In this document: positions 22,709 through 34,194 of the stretch, piece after piece
How positions within the stretch are numbered: position 1 is the stretch's first letter
Layout: each line of letters starts with the position of its first letter
Assembly: GCA_028015205.1 (NCBI GenBank)
Contig: CM051519.1
Span: 77,211,539 to 77,275,538, forward strand
Source: Mytilisepta virgata
Lineage: Eukaryota; Mollusca; Bivalvia; Mytilida; Mytilidae
Reading direction: 5' to 3'
DNA: 64,000 bases
Translations under genes and position numbers: made by a program
The notes under the pieces: model-generated
What the model was told of the DNA's origin: nothing
What the model saw: the letters and a program-made list of their open reading frames with translations, nothing else
The model's database searches: none

Positions 22709-25237
22709 TTGAGAATTTTAAATGGCAGGTATAAAAACGGGTTTGCAAATGACTTTACTTATTGTGGCCCGAATGGAATGAGGGTAATAGACTATTTGCT
22801 GCTACCCTCATCACTTTTTCCGTGTGTACAACAATTTATTATATCTAACTTTACAACCTTTTCTGATCACGCTTTTCTACATATAGATTTTCAACTTCTG
22901 TCTAGTGTGGAAAGGCATAGTACTGGATCGGAAAACGAGGATGGAATTTATGAACGTCATGATAAATTCAGATGGAACGAAAATTTCAAAGAACAATGTA
23001 CGGAATGCTTAAGAGTGAATTCGGATAGAATTAGTTTGTATCATGAACGTATTAGTTTTGATAACCAAGAATCGTCAGACAAGTCACTGGCTGAATTGAT
23101 AAACATTTTAAATGGTATTATGTCGCCATTCTTTAGGAAGAGTTCTTGTTCGCGTCCGGTCAGCAAAACAGTGTCTACTACAATTGATAAACCTTGGTTT
23201 TCTCGTCGTTGCAAGGATCTACACCGACATTACATTAACTGTTTAAACGTTTTTAATAGAAATAAAACAGAGGAAAATCACCGTAATTTGACTAAAACTA
23301 AAAAAGAATACAAAGCTCTAGAACGTAAACTTAAACGTGATTATATGCGTACGGAGGGAAATATGATGGACTTAATGAGAGTGTCAAACCCTAAATTATT
23401 TTATACTAAATTCAGAAAGAATACTTGGAAAAATAAACAATCATTACCGTTGAATATCTTTTATGATCATTTCAAGTCGTTATGTTCTTCAGATGGTGAT
23501 GCCATATGGGACGATAACTTTTCAACTAACTATAACAGCGAATGTGTATTTGAAGAACTCGATAGAGAGATTACGGAAAATGACGTTATAAAGGCAATTA
23601 ATAATTTAAAACGTGACAAAAGCCATGGACCTGATGGAATTCTTAATGAGTATTTTATTGAATACAGAGATTTGTTTATGCCTATTCTATTAACAGTTTT
23701 TAATGGAGTTTTGCAATCGGGATTATTTCCAACTGATTGGGCAAAAGCCATATTGATACCTGTCTTCAAAAAGGGTAGCACACATGATCCGAACAATTAC
23801 CGCGGAATTAGTTTAGTCTGCAATTTTGGAAAACTTTTCACGTCCGTCCTGAATCAACGATTAATAGAATGGTCTGAATCTTTTGACATCATAACTGACG
23901 CCCAGTTCGGCTTTCGTCCAGGTCTTGGAACTGTCGATGCTATTTTTGCTCTTTCTTCCTTAATTTTTAAATCTTTATCAGAAAATAATCGTCTATATTG
24001 TTGTTTTATTGACTACACAAAAGCTTTTGACACTGTTCAGCGTTATATGTTATGGTTTAAGTTATCTAATATAGGCATCAAAGGGAAATTATTATCTGTA
24101 ATTAAGTCAATGTATTCTAATGTAAGCACTTGTGTAAGTGTTGATGGTTTTAACTCTGAATATTTTACAAATGAAATTGGGTTAATGCAGGGTGAAGTAT
24201 TATATCCTATACTATTTTCAATATATGTCAATGATTGTGAAATGGCATTCATAAATAGTGAATCTATCCCGTTTGAGGTGAAAGAATTAAATTTATTTCT
24301 GCTTATGTATGCCGATGATATGGTAATCTTTTCTGAATCTATAACTGGTTTACAAGAACTACTAGATACTTTGTTTATATATACTACTAAATGGTCACTC
24401 AGTGTTAACATTGATAAACCCAAAATTGTTGTTTTTAGAAAAGGTGGTAAAGTGCGTGATGATGAAAAGTGGTATTTTGATAATCAAGAAATAGAGATAG
24501 TAGATAGATTTAGCTACCTTGGTGTTCTTCTTTATTATAATGGTAAATACAATGTTCTACAACAGAAGTTATCTGAACAGGGTAGAAAGGCGGTTTTTGC
24601 CTTACGACGTAACATCAAAGATGTATATTTAAACTATGTAACTTTGCTGTCACTTTTTGACACTTATATAAATAGTATTTTGTGCTATGGTTGTGAAATA
24701 TGGGGTGCCCATAAAGCCCCTGCTGTCGAGCGAATACATTTAAATTATTGTAAAAATATCCTTAGTGTTAAAAGTGCTACAAACAATGTTTTGATATATT
24801 ATGAGCTAGGCAGGTTACCGTTGTTATATACTAGAAAGTGTAGGATTTTTAAGTATTGGTTCAAACTCCTATGTACCACAAACTGTATTCTGAAGAATTG
24901 TTATAATTTTTTATATGAACACTTATTAAAATGTCCTAATAATAAGGCGAACTGGTTGTATTTCGTCAAAAAAGAGCTTCTTAGCTTAGGTCTTGGTGAT
25001 ATTTGGTATAACCAAGCGTTTTACACTGACTTTAAGACTTCATGTACCTTATTAGTTTTGATTAAACAGCGGATGTTTGATTGTATTAAACAAGAATTTG
25101 ATAGCGAGTTGAGAACTTTAAGTAAATGTTCTAGTTATCAATTTATGGTTCACAACTTTTGTTTACAATTTTATCTATGTAAGCCAATACCAGATGTTTA
25201 TAAAAAATGTATCACAAAGTTATTCTGCCATAGCTAG
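22709..25237 (+). CDS. LINE ORF2-like: endonuclease remnant and reverse transcriptase
   Basis: This 842-residue frame starts with the end of an AP-type endonuclease (the FSDHAFLHIDF region at about residues 51-61, the SDH motif). After a linker, a reverse transcriptase follows with NNYRGISL, FIDYTKAFDT (RT motif A) and YADDMVIF (motif C, Y534-D537). The codon used as start is TTG, and the true frame runs in from upstream. The motif usually read as SPxLF appears here as YPILF, a possible inactivating change. The frame terminates at 25237 just after K-C-I-T-K-L. The related fragment at 1027-1452 continues there for about 15 residues before its zinc cluster. In the retroelement cycle this protein would nick target DNA and prime reverse transcription. 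Confidence 0.85.
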   Translation: MRILNGRYKNGFANDFTYCGPNGMRVIDYLLLPSSLFPCVQQFIISNFTTFSDHAFLHIDFQLLSSVERHSTGSENEDGIYERHDKFRWNENFKEQCTECLRVNSDRISLYHERISFDNQESSDKSLAELINILNGIMSPFFRKSSCSRPVSKTVSTTIDKPWFSRRCKDLHRHYINCLNVFNRNKTEENHRNLTKTKKEYKALERKLKRDYMRTEGNMMDLMRVSNPKLFYTKFRKNTWKNKQSLPLNIFYDHFKSLCSSDGDAIWDDNFSTNYNSECVFEELDREITENDVIKAINNLKRDKSHGPDGILNEYFIEYRDLFMPILLTVFNGVLQSGLFPTDWAKAILIPVFKKGSTHDPNNYRGISLVCNFGKLFTSVLNQRLIEWSESFDIITDAQFGFRPGLGTVDAIFALSSLIFKSLSENNRLYCCFIDYTKAFDTVQRYMLWFKLSNIGIKGKLLSVIKSMYSNVSTCVSVDGFNSEYFTNEIGLMQGEVLYPILFSIYVNDCEMAFINSESIPFEVKELNLFLLMYADDMVIFSESITGLQELLDTLFIYTTKWSLSVNIDKPKIVVFRKGGKVRDDEKWYFDNQEIEIVDRFSYLGVLLYYNGKYNVLQQKLSEQGRKAVFALRRNIKDVYLNYVTLLSLFDTYINSILCYGCEIWGAHKAPAVERIHLNYCKNILSVKSATNNVLIYYELGRLPLLYTRKCRIFKYWFKLLCTTNCILKNCYNFLYEHLLKCPNNKANWLYFVKKELLSLGLGDIWYNQAFYTDFKTSCTLLVLIKQRMFDCIKQEFDSELRTLSKCSSYQFMVHNFCLQFYLCKPIPDVYKKCITKLFCHS

Positions 25238-25469
25238 AAACAATAGATTGTGTATTTTTTGTAAAAATGATATAGAGGACGAAATGCATTTTGTATTAAA
25301 ATGCCCTATGTATCACGGCTTTAGATCATATTTTATCAAACCTTATTACTGGAAAAAACCCTCTATGTTCAAATATGTTCAGTTGTTGAGTTCAAATAAT
25401 ATCAAAGAATTATGTAATCTTGGTAAATTCATTTTCCGTGCGATGAAATTAAGAACAGAAATGTTGTAA
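25194..25469 (+). pseudogene. Frameshifted LINE C-terminal zinc-knuckle domain
   Basis: This frame is +1 relative to the reverse transcriptase ORF. It contains NRLCIFCKNDIEDEMHF with a CX2C-X8-H-X4-C cluster, matching the domain in 1027-1452. Comparison of the two suggests that a short deletion near 25215-25235, not a multiple of three, removed about 15 residues and shifted the frame. Confidence 0.75.
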
Positions 25470-25580
25470 AATAACTTTTCACATGCCTTCTGCTTTATCA
25501 GTATATATTATTATCAATTACTTATGTTATTATATGTTTAACCTATAGTTGTACTTGACTTTGGTGAATAAAGATATATA

Positions 25581-27457
25581 TAGAATACGTATTAATCATA
25601 ATATGGTGTTGGCGTGGCCAATTATGCGAGCACAGCAATAGCCCTTTCCAGAAACTCATTTCGTTATCACGGCTCTGGCTCTAAAATTATAATTTGAACT
25701 AAGTTATTTCCCTTACTTTACCTACTTCCGTTTCCGGTGAACGAAACTTTTTCTAGCCTTAGTATGTAGCACAATATGGCCATATTCGCTTTAACAAATA
25801 AATTCACTTCGGATTGCATAACGGCTGCCCCCATTAAACAATGACTTTCTAAATGACCCATGTGCTCCATTAGCGCTCGCTGCGATCCCTATTACACTTA
25901 CTCTCAAAAATATCACACATTCCTTAGTACATAACTATCATACTAAGATGTTTTTTTCCATCAAGTTAAGGCTGTTCTGAACGACTATAAATTTTTTATG
26001 TCAATTGATTTTTTTTGTCGGAAATGTAGCGTTTTTTTCTGAAAATAAATGTTAGCTTCTCGATTATTATTTTAAGCAGAATACCAATGAGAATAAACTC
26101 GTGCACTAGCATTTGTATTGTTGTGATAGATATACCAAAGAATTCATTAATTTGATTTATTAAACCGCAATTGTGCAATTATGCAAACAGTTTCGAGATT
26201 CGTCTGACGTCAAAGGGATCTTTTTGTACTTTCTAGTAGTGTCAATGCACACTCAATACATTAAACTATAAAATATCCTATTCCCTGCAGGATTGAAACT
26301 TACCAATCGTATACGACTTTTAAAATGTAATTACTGTCACCGTTTTTCTTTTATTATCTTTACTTTTAATCCCATAAGAAACGTTCAATTTTGAAACAAG
26401 ATGACGTTTATATTTTGTATTTTGAAAACACAAAATATAGCTGTATAATTTCCTTCCTATATTATATAACGGATTGACACTTTCCTCATTCGTTAAATTT
26501 TTCTAAGATTTTTTTCTGTTTTGACATATTACATTTATTACCATCTTTTCCAAGACAGAATACAATGGTCGAAATTCATTGGTATTCATTTAATAAATAT
26601 ACCCTTAGATAGTAATGAGTTACCTGCATTCATAATTTAGGTTATCTAGAGTTCAACACGTCCAGCCGCCACTAAAGAATACACGGCAATAGCAATTAAA
26701 GGTACACTCTATTTAGGATAGAACACCTTCTGCAAACCACTTTTGGCTTTTAACATCCAATACTGTCTTATTCAATCTTATATATCCTAAATGATAAAAT
26801 CCCCGAATATAAATAAAATATATAACATAATCATACAAGATAAAATTGCCTTGCTGTCTGTCCTGGTGGTTTAGTTGATACATGTTCAGAGATCGTCCGA
26901 TATTTTATTAATGTAATATATAAGGAAGAAAATATCGGCAAACAGACAAAGTGAAAATATCCTTAAATCCGAAGACATGGCGATTTCGTGATAACAGCAA
27001 CACTGGGAATATTAGTATCACTACAATTTATTACTATGAAAAAAAACCATGCAATGATCCTAAAAGAAAAAGAATAGATAAAAAAAAATCTATGATAAGG
27101 ATCTTTTTAACAGTTAATCTTATTTCTTAAACCTGACCAAATAATTTAGTTCCTATGATATATTGTAAAAGTTTCAAGATTTCATTAATAAGAAAAGGTG
27201 ATAATGATGAAAATTCGAAGGCCATCAAACAATCATAAATATTGAGACAAAGACAAACCAGAGATCAGGAAAGACGAGAATAACAGAAAATGAGGTGCAA
27301 CATGCATGGACCCCACTAAAGAACCGAGTGTGAACTCAAGTGGTCCCGATGGATTAACAATTCTTGCCTCTTAACACAAAATAAACATGCAGTCACACAA
27401 CGCCAACACCAAAAGCACTATAAATGTACTTGCTCTGGTGGAGCAATATTTCTCCAT
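25581..27457. other. AT-rich stretch, no gene seen
   Basis: No domain-bearing ORF is present. 27255-27420 includes text resembling the dispersed GGACCCCACT...GTGGTCCCGATGG repeat family. Confidence 0.4.
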
Positions 27458-27544
27458 TTCTTGACGTGTTTAATCGGTGGGATAAAAATACAATACTTTC
27501 TCCTATTCTTGACGTGTTTAATCGGTGGGATAAAAATACATAAT
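27458..27544. repeat. Two tandem copies of TTCTTGACGTGTTTAATCGG
   Basis: Copies are at 27458-27492 and 27503-27544. A third, inverted copy is at 30872-30918, beyond the LINE, including the adjoining TCTCCTATTC. Confidence 0.85.
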
Positions 27545-27589
27545 AATAATTGTTGAAAATCGAAAATTTAACTATCTCGGGTGAAAAAT

Positions 27590-27657
27590 TCCATAACTCA
27601 CTCGTACCTGAAGGAGAATCTATATAAATTCTCCTTCAGGTACGACTGAGTTATGGA
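27590..27657. repeat. Palindrome with 30-bp arms
   Basis: 27590-27619 (TCCATAACTCACTCGTACCT...) pairs with 27628-27657 around an 8-nt AT loop. Half of it recurs at 27868-27900 (ATTCTCCTTCAG, GAGTTATGGAAT). Confidence 0.88.
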
Positions 27658-27658
27658 T

Positions 27659-27860
27659 AGTACTCTAGTTTTTTTTTTTTTTTTTTGTTAATAAAATCAT
27701 AAAAAATTTGAAGATATATTATAAATTTTTGAAAATAGCACATCGAAATTGGTGTCTTCTTAAAATCAATAATGGAATTACGGGTACAAAGTTTCTATTT
27801 CACAATTGTGAAACTATGAGTTAAGTTACTGAAATCGACATCTCACCGTATAGACTAGTC
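27659..27860 (+). repeat. ~200-bp repeat, left member of inverted pair
   Basis: AGTACTCTAGTTTTT to ATAGACTAG is repeated in inverted orientation at 30958-31146, across the LINE. Internal landmarks such as CACATCGAAATTGGTGTC and TTTCACAATTGTGAAA are conserved. Confidence 0.88.
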
Positions 27861-28033
27861 TATATAGATTCTCCTTCAGATAAGAGTGAGTTATGGAATT
27901 TCTCCACCCGAGATAGTTAAATTTTGGATTTAAAATCTAAATTCACGAGTAAATTGAAGGAGAATCTGTTTCTCCTATGATTTTCGACAAATACCTCAAG
28001 AAAATAACGTTGCTATATAATTTGTTTACGTAA

Positions 28034-30743
28034 ACATCATTTTGTTGTAAATGTAAAATTATAGAATATGGAGATACAAGAATTATGGGTGTTTTGATAC
28101 AGGCTGACCAGTTTAAATTACTTATTATTAATGTCTATTTACCTTTTGACTGTGCTGACAATTACTTAGAATTTATTCAATATTTGGGTAAAATTCATAG
28201 TATTATAGAAGAAGCTGAGACACCCAATGTAATTGTTGTAGGGGATTGGAATGCTGGGTCAAGTGAAACTTTATTTGGCAGTGAATTGAGAAACTTTACA
28301 GACGAACAAGATTATATTGTCAGTGATATTCGTTTGTTAGGGGAAAATTCTAATATTTTTACGCATTTTAGTGAAGCGCATGGAACTGTTACATGGATTG
28401 ATCATATTGTAAGCACAACATCTAGTCACAGATCGATCAGTGATATAAAAGTGCATACTAACTTTGTAAGCTCCGACCACTTTCCAATGTCTTTTTCAAC
28501 TAACATTTTGAAATTACATAGATGCGATACTAGCTTGATCAGTAGAAAAGGAATGCAACGACCAAAAATCATCAACTGGTGCAAGTGCTCCGACATGGAC
28601 ATCAATTTATATCGGAATAATCTATCGGCGCTCCTTTATGATCTTCATTTACCGGCGGATTGTTTTCAGTGTCGAGATATGAACTGTACTAATATATCTC
28701 ATCGTACCTCTATAGAAAATTTTTACAGAGACATTATTGAATCAATTAAGAAGGCAAGTGATTCATTGAGCAGAGATAAAGTTGGTTATTTCAATATCAT
28801 ACCTGGATGGAATGAACATGTCAAAGAATCCCATGATATGGCTCGAGAAGCTTTTTTGATGTGGCAGTCATTTGGAAAGCCGAGATATGGACCTGTTTTT
28901 CGTCTGATGAATACAACTCGATTGTCGTTCAAGTATGCTTTACGAAAGTGTAAAATTGACAGTGATCAACACAAAGCTGATGCTTTGGCTGATAAATTGA
29001 AAAATAAGGACATGCGTGGATTCTGGAATGGAATTAATAAAGAGAATAATAAGAATACCCCTTTATCGCAATCAGTGGACGGAGCAACTGGTTCGTATGA
29101 AATTGCACAAATGTGGCGAGATCACTTTAATGGCCTATTGAACTCTGTGAACAATAACAAATACGAGAATTCTGTAAAAGAAAGCTTAAAGGTGTGCCCT
29201 ATTTCTGATGATGCTATTACAACTGTAGAAGAAATTCAGTCCATTGTAAATACTCTACATTCCGGAAAAGCAGCTGACAGTGATGGACTTGCTGCAGAAC
29301 ACTTGAAAAATGCCCCTCATATTTTATTTGTGTTGTTATCGCTGCTATTGTCTTCTATGTTAATTCACTGTGTTATTCCGAAGGACTTCACTCGAGTGAT
29401 GCTGGTACCAATTCCGAAATCTAAATCTGGTGATCTCACAGACAAGGATAACTATAGGCCGATTGCATTGACCTCTATATTATCTAAAGTGATTGAAAAG
29501 TACTTATTGAATTTAATGCAAGATAAACTTTTAATAAGTGACCATCAGTTTGGTTTTAAGGATGGCCATTCTACTGACTTGTGTTTATTCGTTTTTAAAG
29601 AAATTGTTTCTTTCTATGTAAAGCATGGCAGTCCTGTGCTTGCCTGTTTCTTAGATATACGCAAGGCGTTTGATAGAGTTAATCATTGGACTTTATTGCA
29701 CAAATTACTACAGACAGACATCTCAGTTTTTATTGTTCGTTTTCTGATGTCATGGTTTGATATTCAGATCTATTGTATTCAGTGGGGTGAATTCACATCT
29801 AATGAATTTAATGTACGTAATGGTGTAAGACAAGGGGGTATCTTGTCACCCTATCTGTTCAATTTTTATATTAATGATTTGAACAAAGCGTTATCTGGAG
29901 CCAATGTTGGTTGTTTTTTAAATGGAGTGCCGCTAAATAATTTTTGTTATGCTGATGATATGTGTATTATTAGTCCATCAGTTGCAGGTTTGAGAAAACT
30001 TTTATCCATATGTGAAAACTTTGCTAATGAACACGATATATTATTTAATACCAAAAAATCTGTTTGTATGATTTTTAAGACAAAATTTTTGAAGATTTAT
30101 AACATTCCCAAGTTTTATTTAAATGGAAGTGTGATGGAATTTGTTGATGAATTTAAGTATTTAGGTCATATGATATGTAATGATTTGAATGATGATTGCG
30201 ATATCAAAAGACAATATCGAAGCATATGTAGAAAGGTTAATATGCTGAAACGTAAATTTAATAAGTGTTCATTTGATGTTAAAATACAGCTCTTTCAGTC
30301 TTATTGTATGAATATTTATTGTGTGTCATTATGGTCCAACTGTGGAATATCGTCTCTTACCAAAATGAAAATAATGTATAATAATGCTTTCAGAATATTG
30401 ATGGGTTTCAGTTCACGATGTAGTGCTAGTGGTATGTTTGTCAGGAATGATGTAAGATGTTTTCAGGAAATGAGACGTAAAACTATCTATAGTTTGTATA
30501 AACGTTTGCAGCAGTCTGATAATCAGCTTGTTCTTACTATTCTTGGTAGTGATTTATGGTATAGTTCGTCTTTACTTAGAAAATGGTATACTGAAATTTA
30601 TGTGAACTTTGACTGACATGTTATTAAATTTGAATTTCTAATTATATTTATTGGTATTTTAATTCTTCATTTTTCATCTTGTATATTTAAAATTTTCATT
30701 ATATTTGTATATAACTATGGACTATTTATGTCTGAAATAAATG

Positions 30744-30779
<36 letters not shown>

Positions 30780-30780
30780 T
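28034..30780 (+). mobile_element. 5'-truncated LINE with (ATT)n tail
   Basis: The frame is open from 28034, just after an in-frame TAA, and enters inside the endonuclease domain. An untranslated 3' region follows the stop at 30616. The element ends in about a dozen ATT triplets at 30742-30779. It sits between the inverted ~200-bp repeats. I could not identify a target-site duplication. Confidence 0.82.
28085..30616 (+). CDS. LINE ORF2-like: endonuclease and reverse transcriptase
   Basis: This 843-residue uninterrupted frame begins in an exo/endonuclease domain: IIN-VYLPFD, VVGDWNA (catalytic D/N region at about residues 57-58), TWIDHIV and SSDHFPM. The reverse transcriptase follows with DNYRPIALTS, FLDIRKAFDRVNH (motif A), VRQGGILSPYLFNFYIND and YADDMCIISPS (motif C, Y622-D625). 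The first Met is internal, because the reading frame extends about 17 codons upstream. The C-terminal part (NNAFRILMGFSSRCSASGMF) is typical of CR1/Jockey-group elements as I remember them, but I cannot assign the clade. RT motifs are intact. Loss of the 5' end should make this copy immobile. Confidence 0.87.
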   Translation: MGVLIQADQFKLLIINVYLPFDCADNYLEFIQYLGKIHSIIEEAETPNVIVVGDWNAGSSETLFGSELRNFTDEQDYIVSDIRLLGENSNIFTHFSEAHGTVTWIDHIVSTTSSHRSISDIKVHTNFVSSDHFPMSFSTNILKLHRCDTSLISRKGMQRPKIINWCKCSDMDINLYRNNLSALLYDLHLPADCFQCRDMNCTNISHRTSIENFYRDIIESIKKASDSLSRDKVGYFNIIPGWNEHVKESHDMAREAFLMWQSFGKPRYGPVFRLMNTTRLSFKYALRKCKIDSDQHKADALADKLKNKDMRGFWNGINKENNKNTPLSQSVDGATGSYEIAQMWRDHFNGLLNSVNNNKYENSVKESLKVCPISDDAITTVEEIQSIVNTLHSGKAADSDGLAAEHLKNAPHILFVLLSLLLSSMLIHCVIPKDFTRVMLVPIPKSKSGDLTDKDNYRPIALTSILSKVIEKYLLNLMQDKLLISDHQFGFKDGHSTDLCLFVFKEIVSFYVKHGSPVLACFLDIRKAFDRVNHWTLLHKLLQTDISVFIVRFLMSWFDIQIYCIQWGEFTSNEFNVRNGVRQGGILSPYLFNFYINDLNKALSGANVGCFLNGVPLNNFCYADDMCIISPSVAGLRKLLSICENFANEHDILFNTKKSVCMIFKTKFLKIYNIPKFYLNGSVMEFVDEFKYLGHMICNDLNDDCDIKRQYRSICRKVNMLKRKFNKCSFDVKIQLFQSYCMNIYCVSLWSNCGISSLTKMKIMYNNAFRILMGFSSRCSASGMFVRNDVRCFQEMRRKTIYSLYKRLQQSDNQLVLTILGSDLWYSSSLLRKWYTEIYVNFD

Positions 30781-30957
30781 CGGGACTTCTCTAGTTTATC
30801 GTTCCAATAACTGTAGAAAAAACGGCGGTAATTCCCACGTAGAAATTTAATCACCGGGAAGTGGTTAAAATATTATGTATTTTTATCCCACCGATTGAAC
30901 ACGTCAAGAATAGGAGAAACGGCATTCCGTCGCACTGAAGATGGGGGAAATTTATTG

Positions 30958-31146
30958 GCTAGTCTATATGGTAAGATGTCGATTTCAGTAACTTAACTCA
31001 TAGTTTCACAATTGTGAAATAGAAACTTTGTACCCGTAATTCCATTATTGATTTTAAGAAGACACCAATTTCGATGTGCTATTCAAAAATTGATAATATA
31101 TCTTCAATTTTTTTATGATTTTATTAACAGAAAAAACTAGAGTACT
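30958..31146 (-). repeat. ~190-bp repeat, right member of inverted pair
   Basis: It is the inverse of 27659-27860 with a shorter T-run. Here the inverted TTCTTGACGTG copy lies inside the pair, not outside, so the arrangement is not a simple mirrored terminal repeat. Confidence 0.88.
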
Positions 31147-31160
31147 GTCGGAGACGACAG

Positions 31161-31528
31161 TTATACCCGCACCCCCACATTTGTTTCATCCAAGTGATGA
31201 TTTTGAATTTAGTTTTAAGGACAAAACTTAACCCGAGTTAAAATAAACCATGCAGAGTTTATTTTAGGATAAAGGACCTCTATGTTAATCCCCAGACATT
31301 CTTTAGTTGACTTTTAACATTAACTTTGTCAGTTTCTTTGTTGGTAAATTACATTTAATGACAATGTCGTCAAATTTCACGACAGTGTTGTTACTTTTAA
31401 TGACAATTTTGTTATTTTCAAACAAAATGATCACAGAAAATAGTTTTAAAACTATTTAAAAAAAAAAAAAAACAAATTCAAAAGAAATTCCACAGAACCC
31501 AGTGCCACATCTGCATTACGCTGTTTTC

Positions 31529-31563
<35 letters not shown>

Positions 31564-33033
31564 CAGAAACCATGTCAGTCAATCCCAAATAACCCAATAA
31601 GGGGAAGACCATTTGAATTTGAGGGGAGGGGGTGTGAGGTGCTGGCAGATTTGATGAGATCAGAAAATTTATTTACATATTTCGATAATTATAATACTTC
31701 CTATATGCCATGGATCTAAAATTGTGTGTTGGGCATCTTTTTTTGCATCTGTCCATCATGGACAATCTACCTATGAAGAAACCAGAAGCCTAGCATAAAA
31801 ATGCCTCAGAAATTAATGTTTTAAGTATATTTTGAAAATTTGCTCATTTTCTGTCCCAATTTTCGCTCCATGAATGAAATCAAAATTTTAACACCTTGCT
31901 GCGCATCTACACCATATGTACAATCATTCTATAATCAAAGTAGAAGCCTAGCATCAATTAGCCTTTCTACTTAAAAAAATGAAACTTTATTAATAAGTAC
32001 ATGAACACATTTTTCTTATTGTTTCCAGGGTAAATATTCATAATTATTCTAAAAAACTTAAATCATCCTTACTAAAATGGTGAAAAATGGTTACAAAATA
32101 TTGCCAAGTTCTTTGCATCTGTGATCAAAGTTTGAAGTTGCTAATAAGACTCACTTGACTGAAATTTCCTTAGGCTCCTCTATCATGTCTATACTGTTAC
32201 CGTATTAAAGTCAGATGTTCTGGAGTTATGTCGCCTTGTCCGTAAAAAAATCAAATGTGCACGAAAAATCACAAAATTAACAATTTTTGGGTAAATTAAA
32301 AATCGTGTAGACTTCGATGTGCTCAATATATCTTGTTAAAATTTGAAACATACTTTGTTAAGATAAGTATCTTTTAATGGTCAACTGCTAATCAATGCTA
32401 AACATATAGCTTCAACTCCTATTTTGTGTTTTAATTTAATAAAGTTTACCCTTCACTAAATGACAAACGTCAAGTAAAAAGCCTACATCAATAATCAATA
32501 AATAGTTCATGTCACATTCATATTTTGACAATTTGTTGATTTCGTCCATTAAGCGAAAATTAAAATTTTGAAACCTGTCTTTCCATCTTTACACCATGAA
32601 CAATTTACCTATAAAGAAACCAGAAGCCTAGAATAAAAAATGCTTTAAAAATTGATTTTTTAAGCATATTTTGAAATTTCGCTCATTTTCGGTCCAAAAT
32701 TTTGCTCCACGAAAGAAATCAAACCTTTAAAACCTTATTGCGCATATACTTCACATGTACAATCATTCTGTAATGAATGTAGAAGCCTTACATCAATAAT
32801 GAATGAGGAGTTGATGTCACAAGCATATTATGATAATTCGCTCGTTTTCGGTCCCACATTTCGCCCGTTGAGCGAAATAAAAAAATTTAAAACCTTGTTG
32901 CGCATCTACAGGATATATGCAACACTACTGTGAAGGAATTAAAATGCTATACCCAAAACTGAATGAGGAGTTGATGTCACAAGAAAGTGTGACGGACGGA
33001 GACAACGACAATATACACACAATGCGGGTATAA
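31161..33033. mobile_element. ~1.87-kb non-autonomous element with TTATACCCGC termini
   Basis: The termini TTATACCCGC (31161-31170) and GCGGGTATAA (33024-33033) are perfect 10-bp inverted repeats. The core has about four diverged units with GCGCATCTACA, GTACAATCATTCT, AGAAGCC and GAGGAGTTGATGTCACAAG. The right end carries GACGGACGGAGACAACGACA. No ORF is present. The element at 31959-32485 is nested in it. Confidence 0.75.
31959..32485. mobile_element. 527-bp non-autonomous transposon, inverted sister of 16745-17274
   Basis: The ends are TAGCCTTTCTACTT and AAGTAAAAAGCCTA, flanked by CATCAAT at 31952-31958 and 32486-32492. The sister copy is nearly identical along its full length in reverse orientation. 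The host unit is uninterrupted in the neighbouring tandem repeat (ACATCAATAATGAATGAGG, about 32790), which confirms the insertion. Confidence 0.9.
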
Positions 33034-34190
33034 TTAAATACTAATTACAACCAAAAACACAAGCACCAGAGCAGATTGTGCCATCAGGTATTTCGAGTCC
33101 ATCGGCACTAAACATTCTCCGATACCAAAAAGTCATCACAAGTAAACATGCCGAAATACGTGGAAATCAAACAATAATCAAAATACCGGCAGATTCAAGT
33201 GATAATATTTAAAAAGACAAACATGTTTTAGAAGTTATTGTGATATTAAACAAGATTTTAAGTGGCTTGGTCCATCTTAATTGATTGCAAAAGTCAATAC
33301 GTCTTTCAATTATTCTTAATCAAAATTTTTCTGTAAAACGCCAAGAAGGAAATAAGGAAATACAGAGCTGAAATGAATCGTACAAGAAAAACTATTTGTT
33401 ACAAATGATAGAACGAAAGAATGAGCTTCCAGACTGGTGTGTCTATTAAATATTATGTGATATATTTTATGATGCACAATATATTGTCCGTAGCCGAAAT
33501 GACCTGTGAGGCTTAGGTGCAAATCAAAATATTCAAGTGCAAAACAACAGGATTACAATGATATGTTAAAATACCAAGCATTCATATTTATAAAATAAAG
33601 AACAAATGAAAATTTGGTCAGTCATAACAATCTGATAGTTTGCATGGCTAAGGCTGTATTTTATTGACACGTAAATATTACCGTAATTTCAAAAACAAGC
33701 ACAGGCATGGATTTAGTGTGTTGCACCCCATTTTTATCTGCCCACCCCTCTTTTCTCAGAATTAAATACCTCTACCTTCATTGTCATATTCTCATTATTT
33801 TTTCACCATTTTATTATAGAAATAAACTCAATACCACAAAACAAATATCCACATTTTGTCGACTGATACAATATAACAATGACTAATGTAATGTATCTCT
33901 CTGCATGCGGCAAAACCTTCAACTGTGACTTACACATGTATCTGTTTAGGTTACTTTTTTGTACTTCTCAGATTCCGTTTCAGGATTTCATCGCCTTTCA
34001 TGATTGAGTTATAGCAACGACTGAGAAGAAAGACATTAGATATCATTATTCTACCACAACGAGAAGGATTAATAATTCAAGATTCCGTCATCAAAAAGCT
34101 ATTTGTGACATGAATTATGAGACAATAGAATAGATTGTAAAAGCACAGTAATTAATATATTATGTGCTAAATCTTTTAGAACCTCTTCAA
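33034..34190. other. No gene seen
   Basis: AT-rich sequence. ORFs are short and without domains. Confidence 0.4.
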
Positions 34191-34194
34191 GAGA

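Larger units (their letters stand above)
22667..25580 (+). mobile_element. 5'-truncated LINE with damaged C-terminus
   Basis: The reading frame opens at 22667, immediately after an in-frame TAA. It enters partway through an endonuclease domain, so the 5' end is missing. The 3' end carries AATAAAGATATATATAG at about 25567. The C-terminal zinc-knuckle domain is displaced into another frame. It is related to the minus-strand fragment at 808-1470. Confidence 0.82.
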
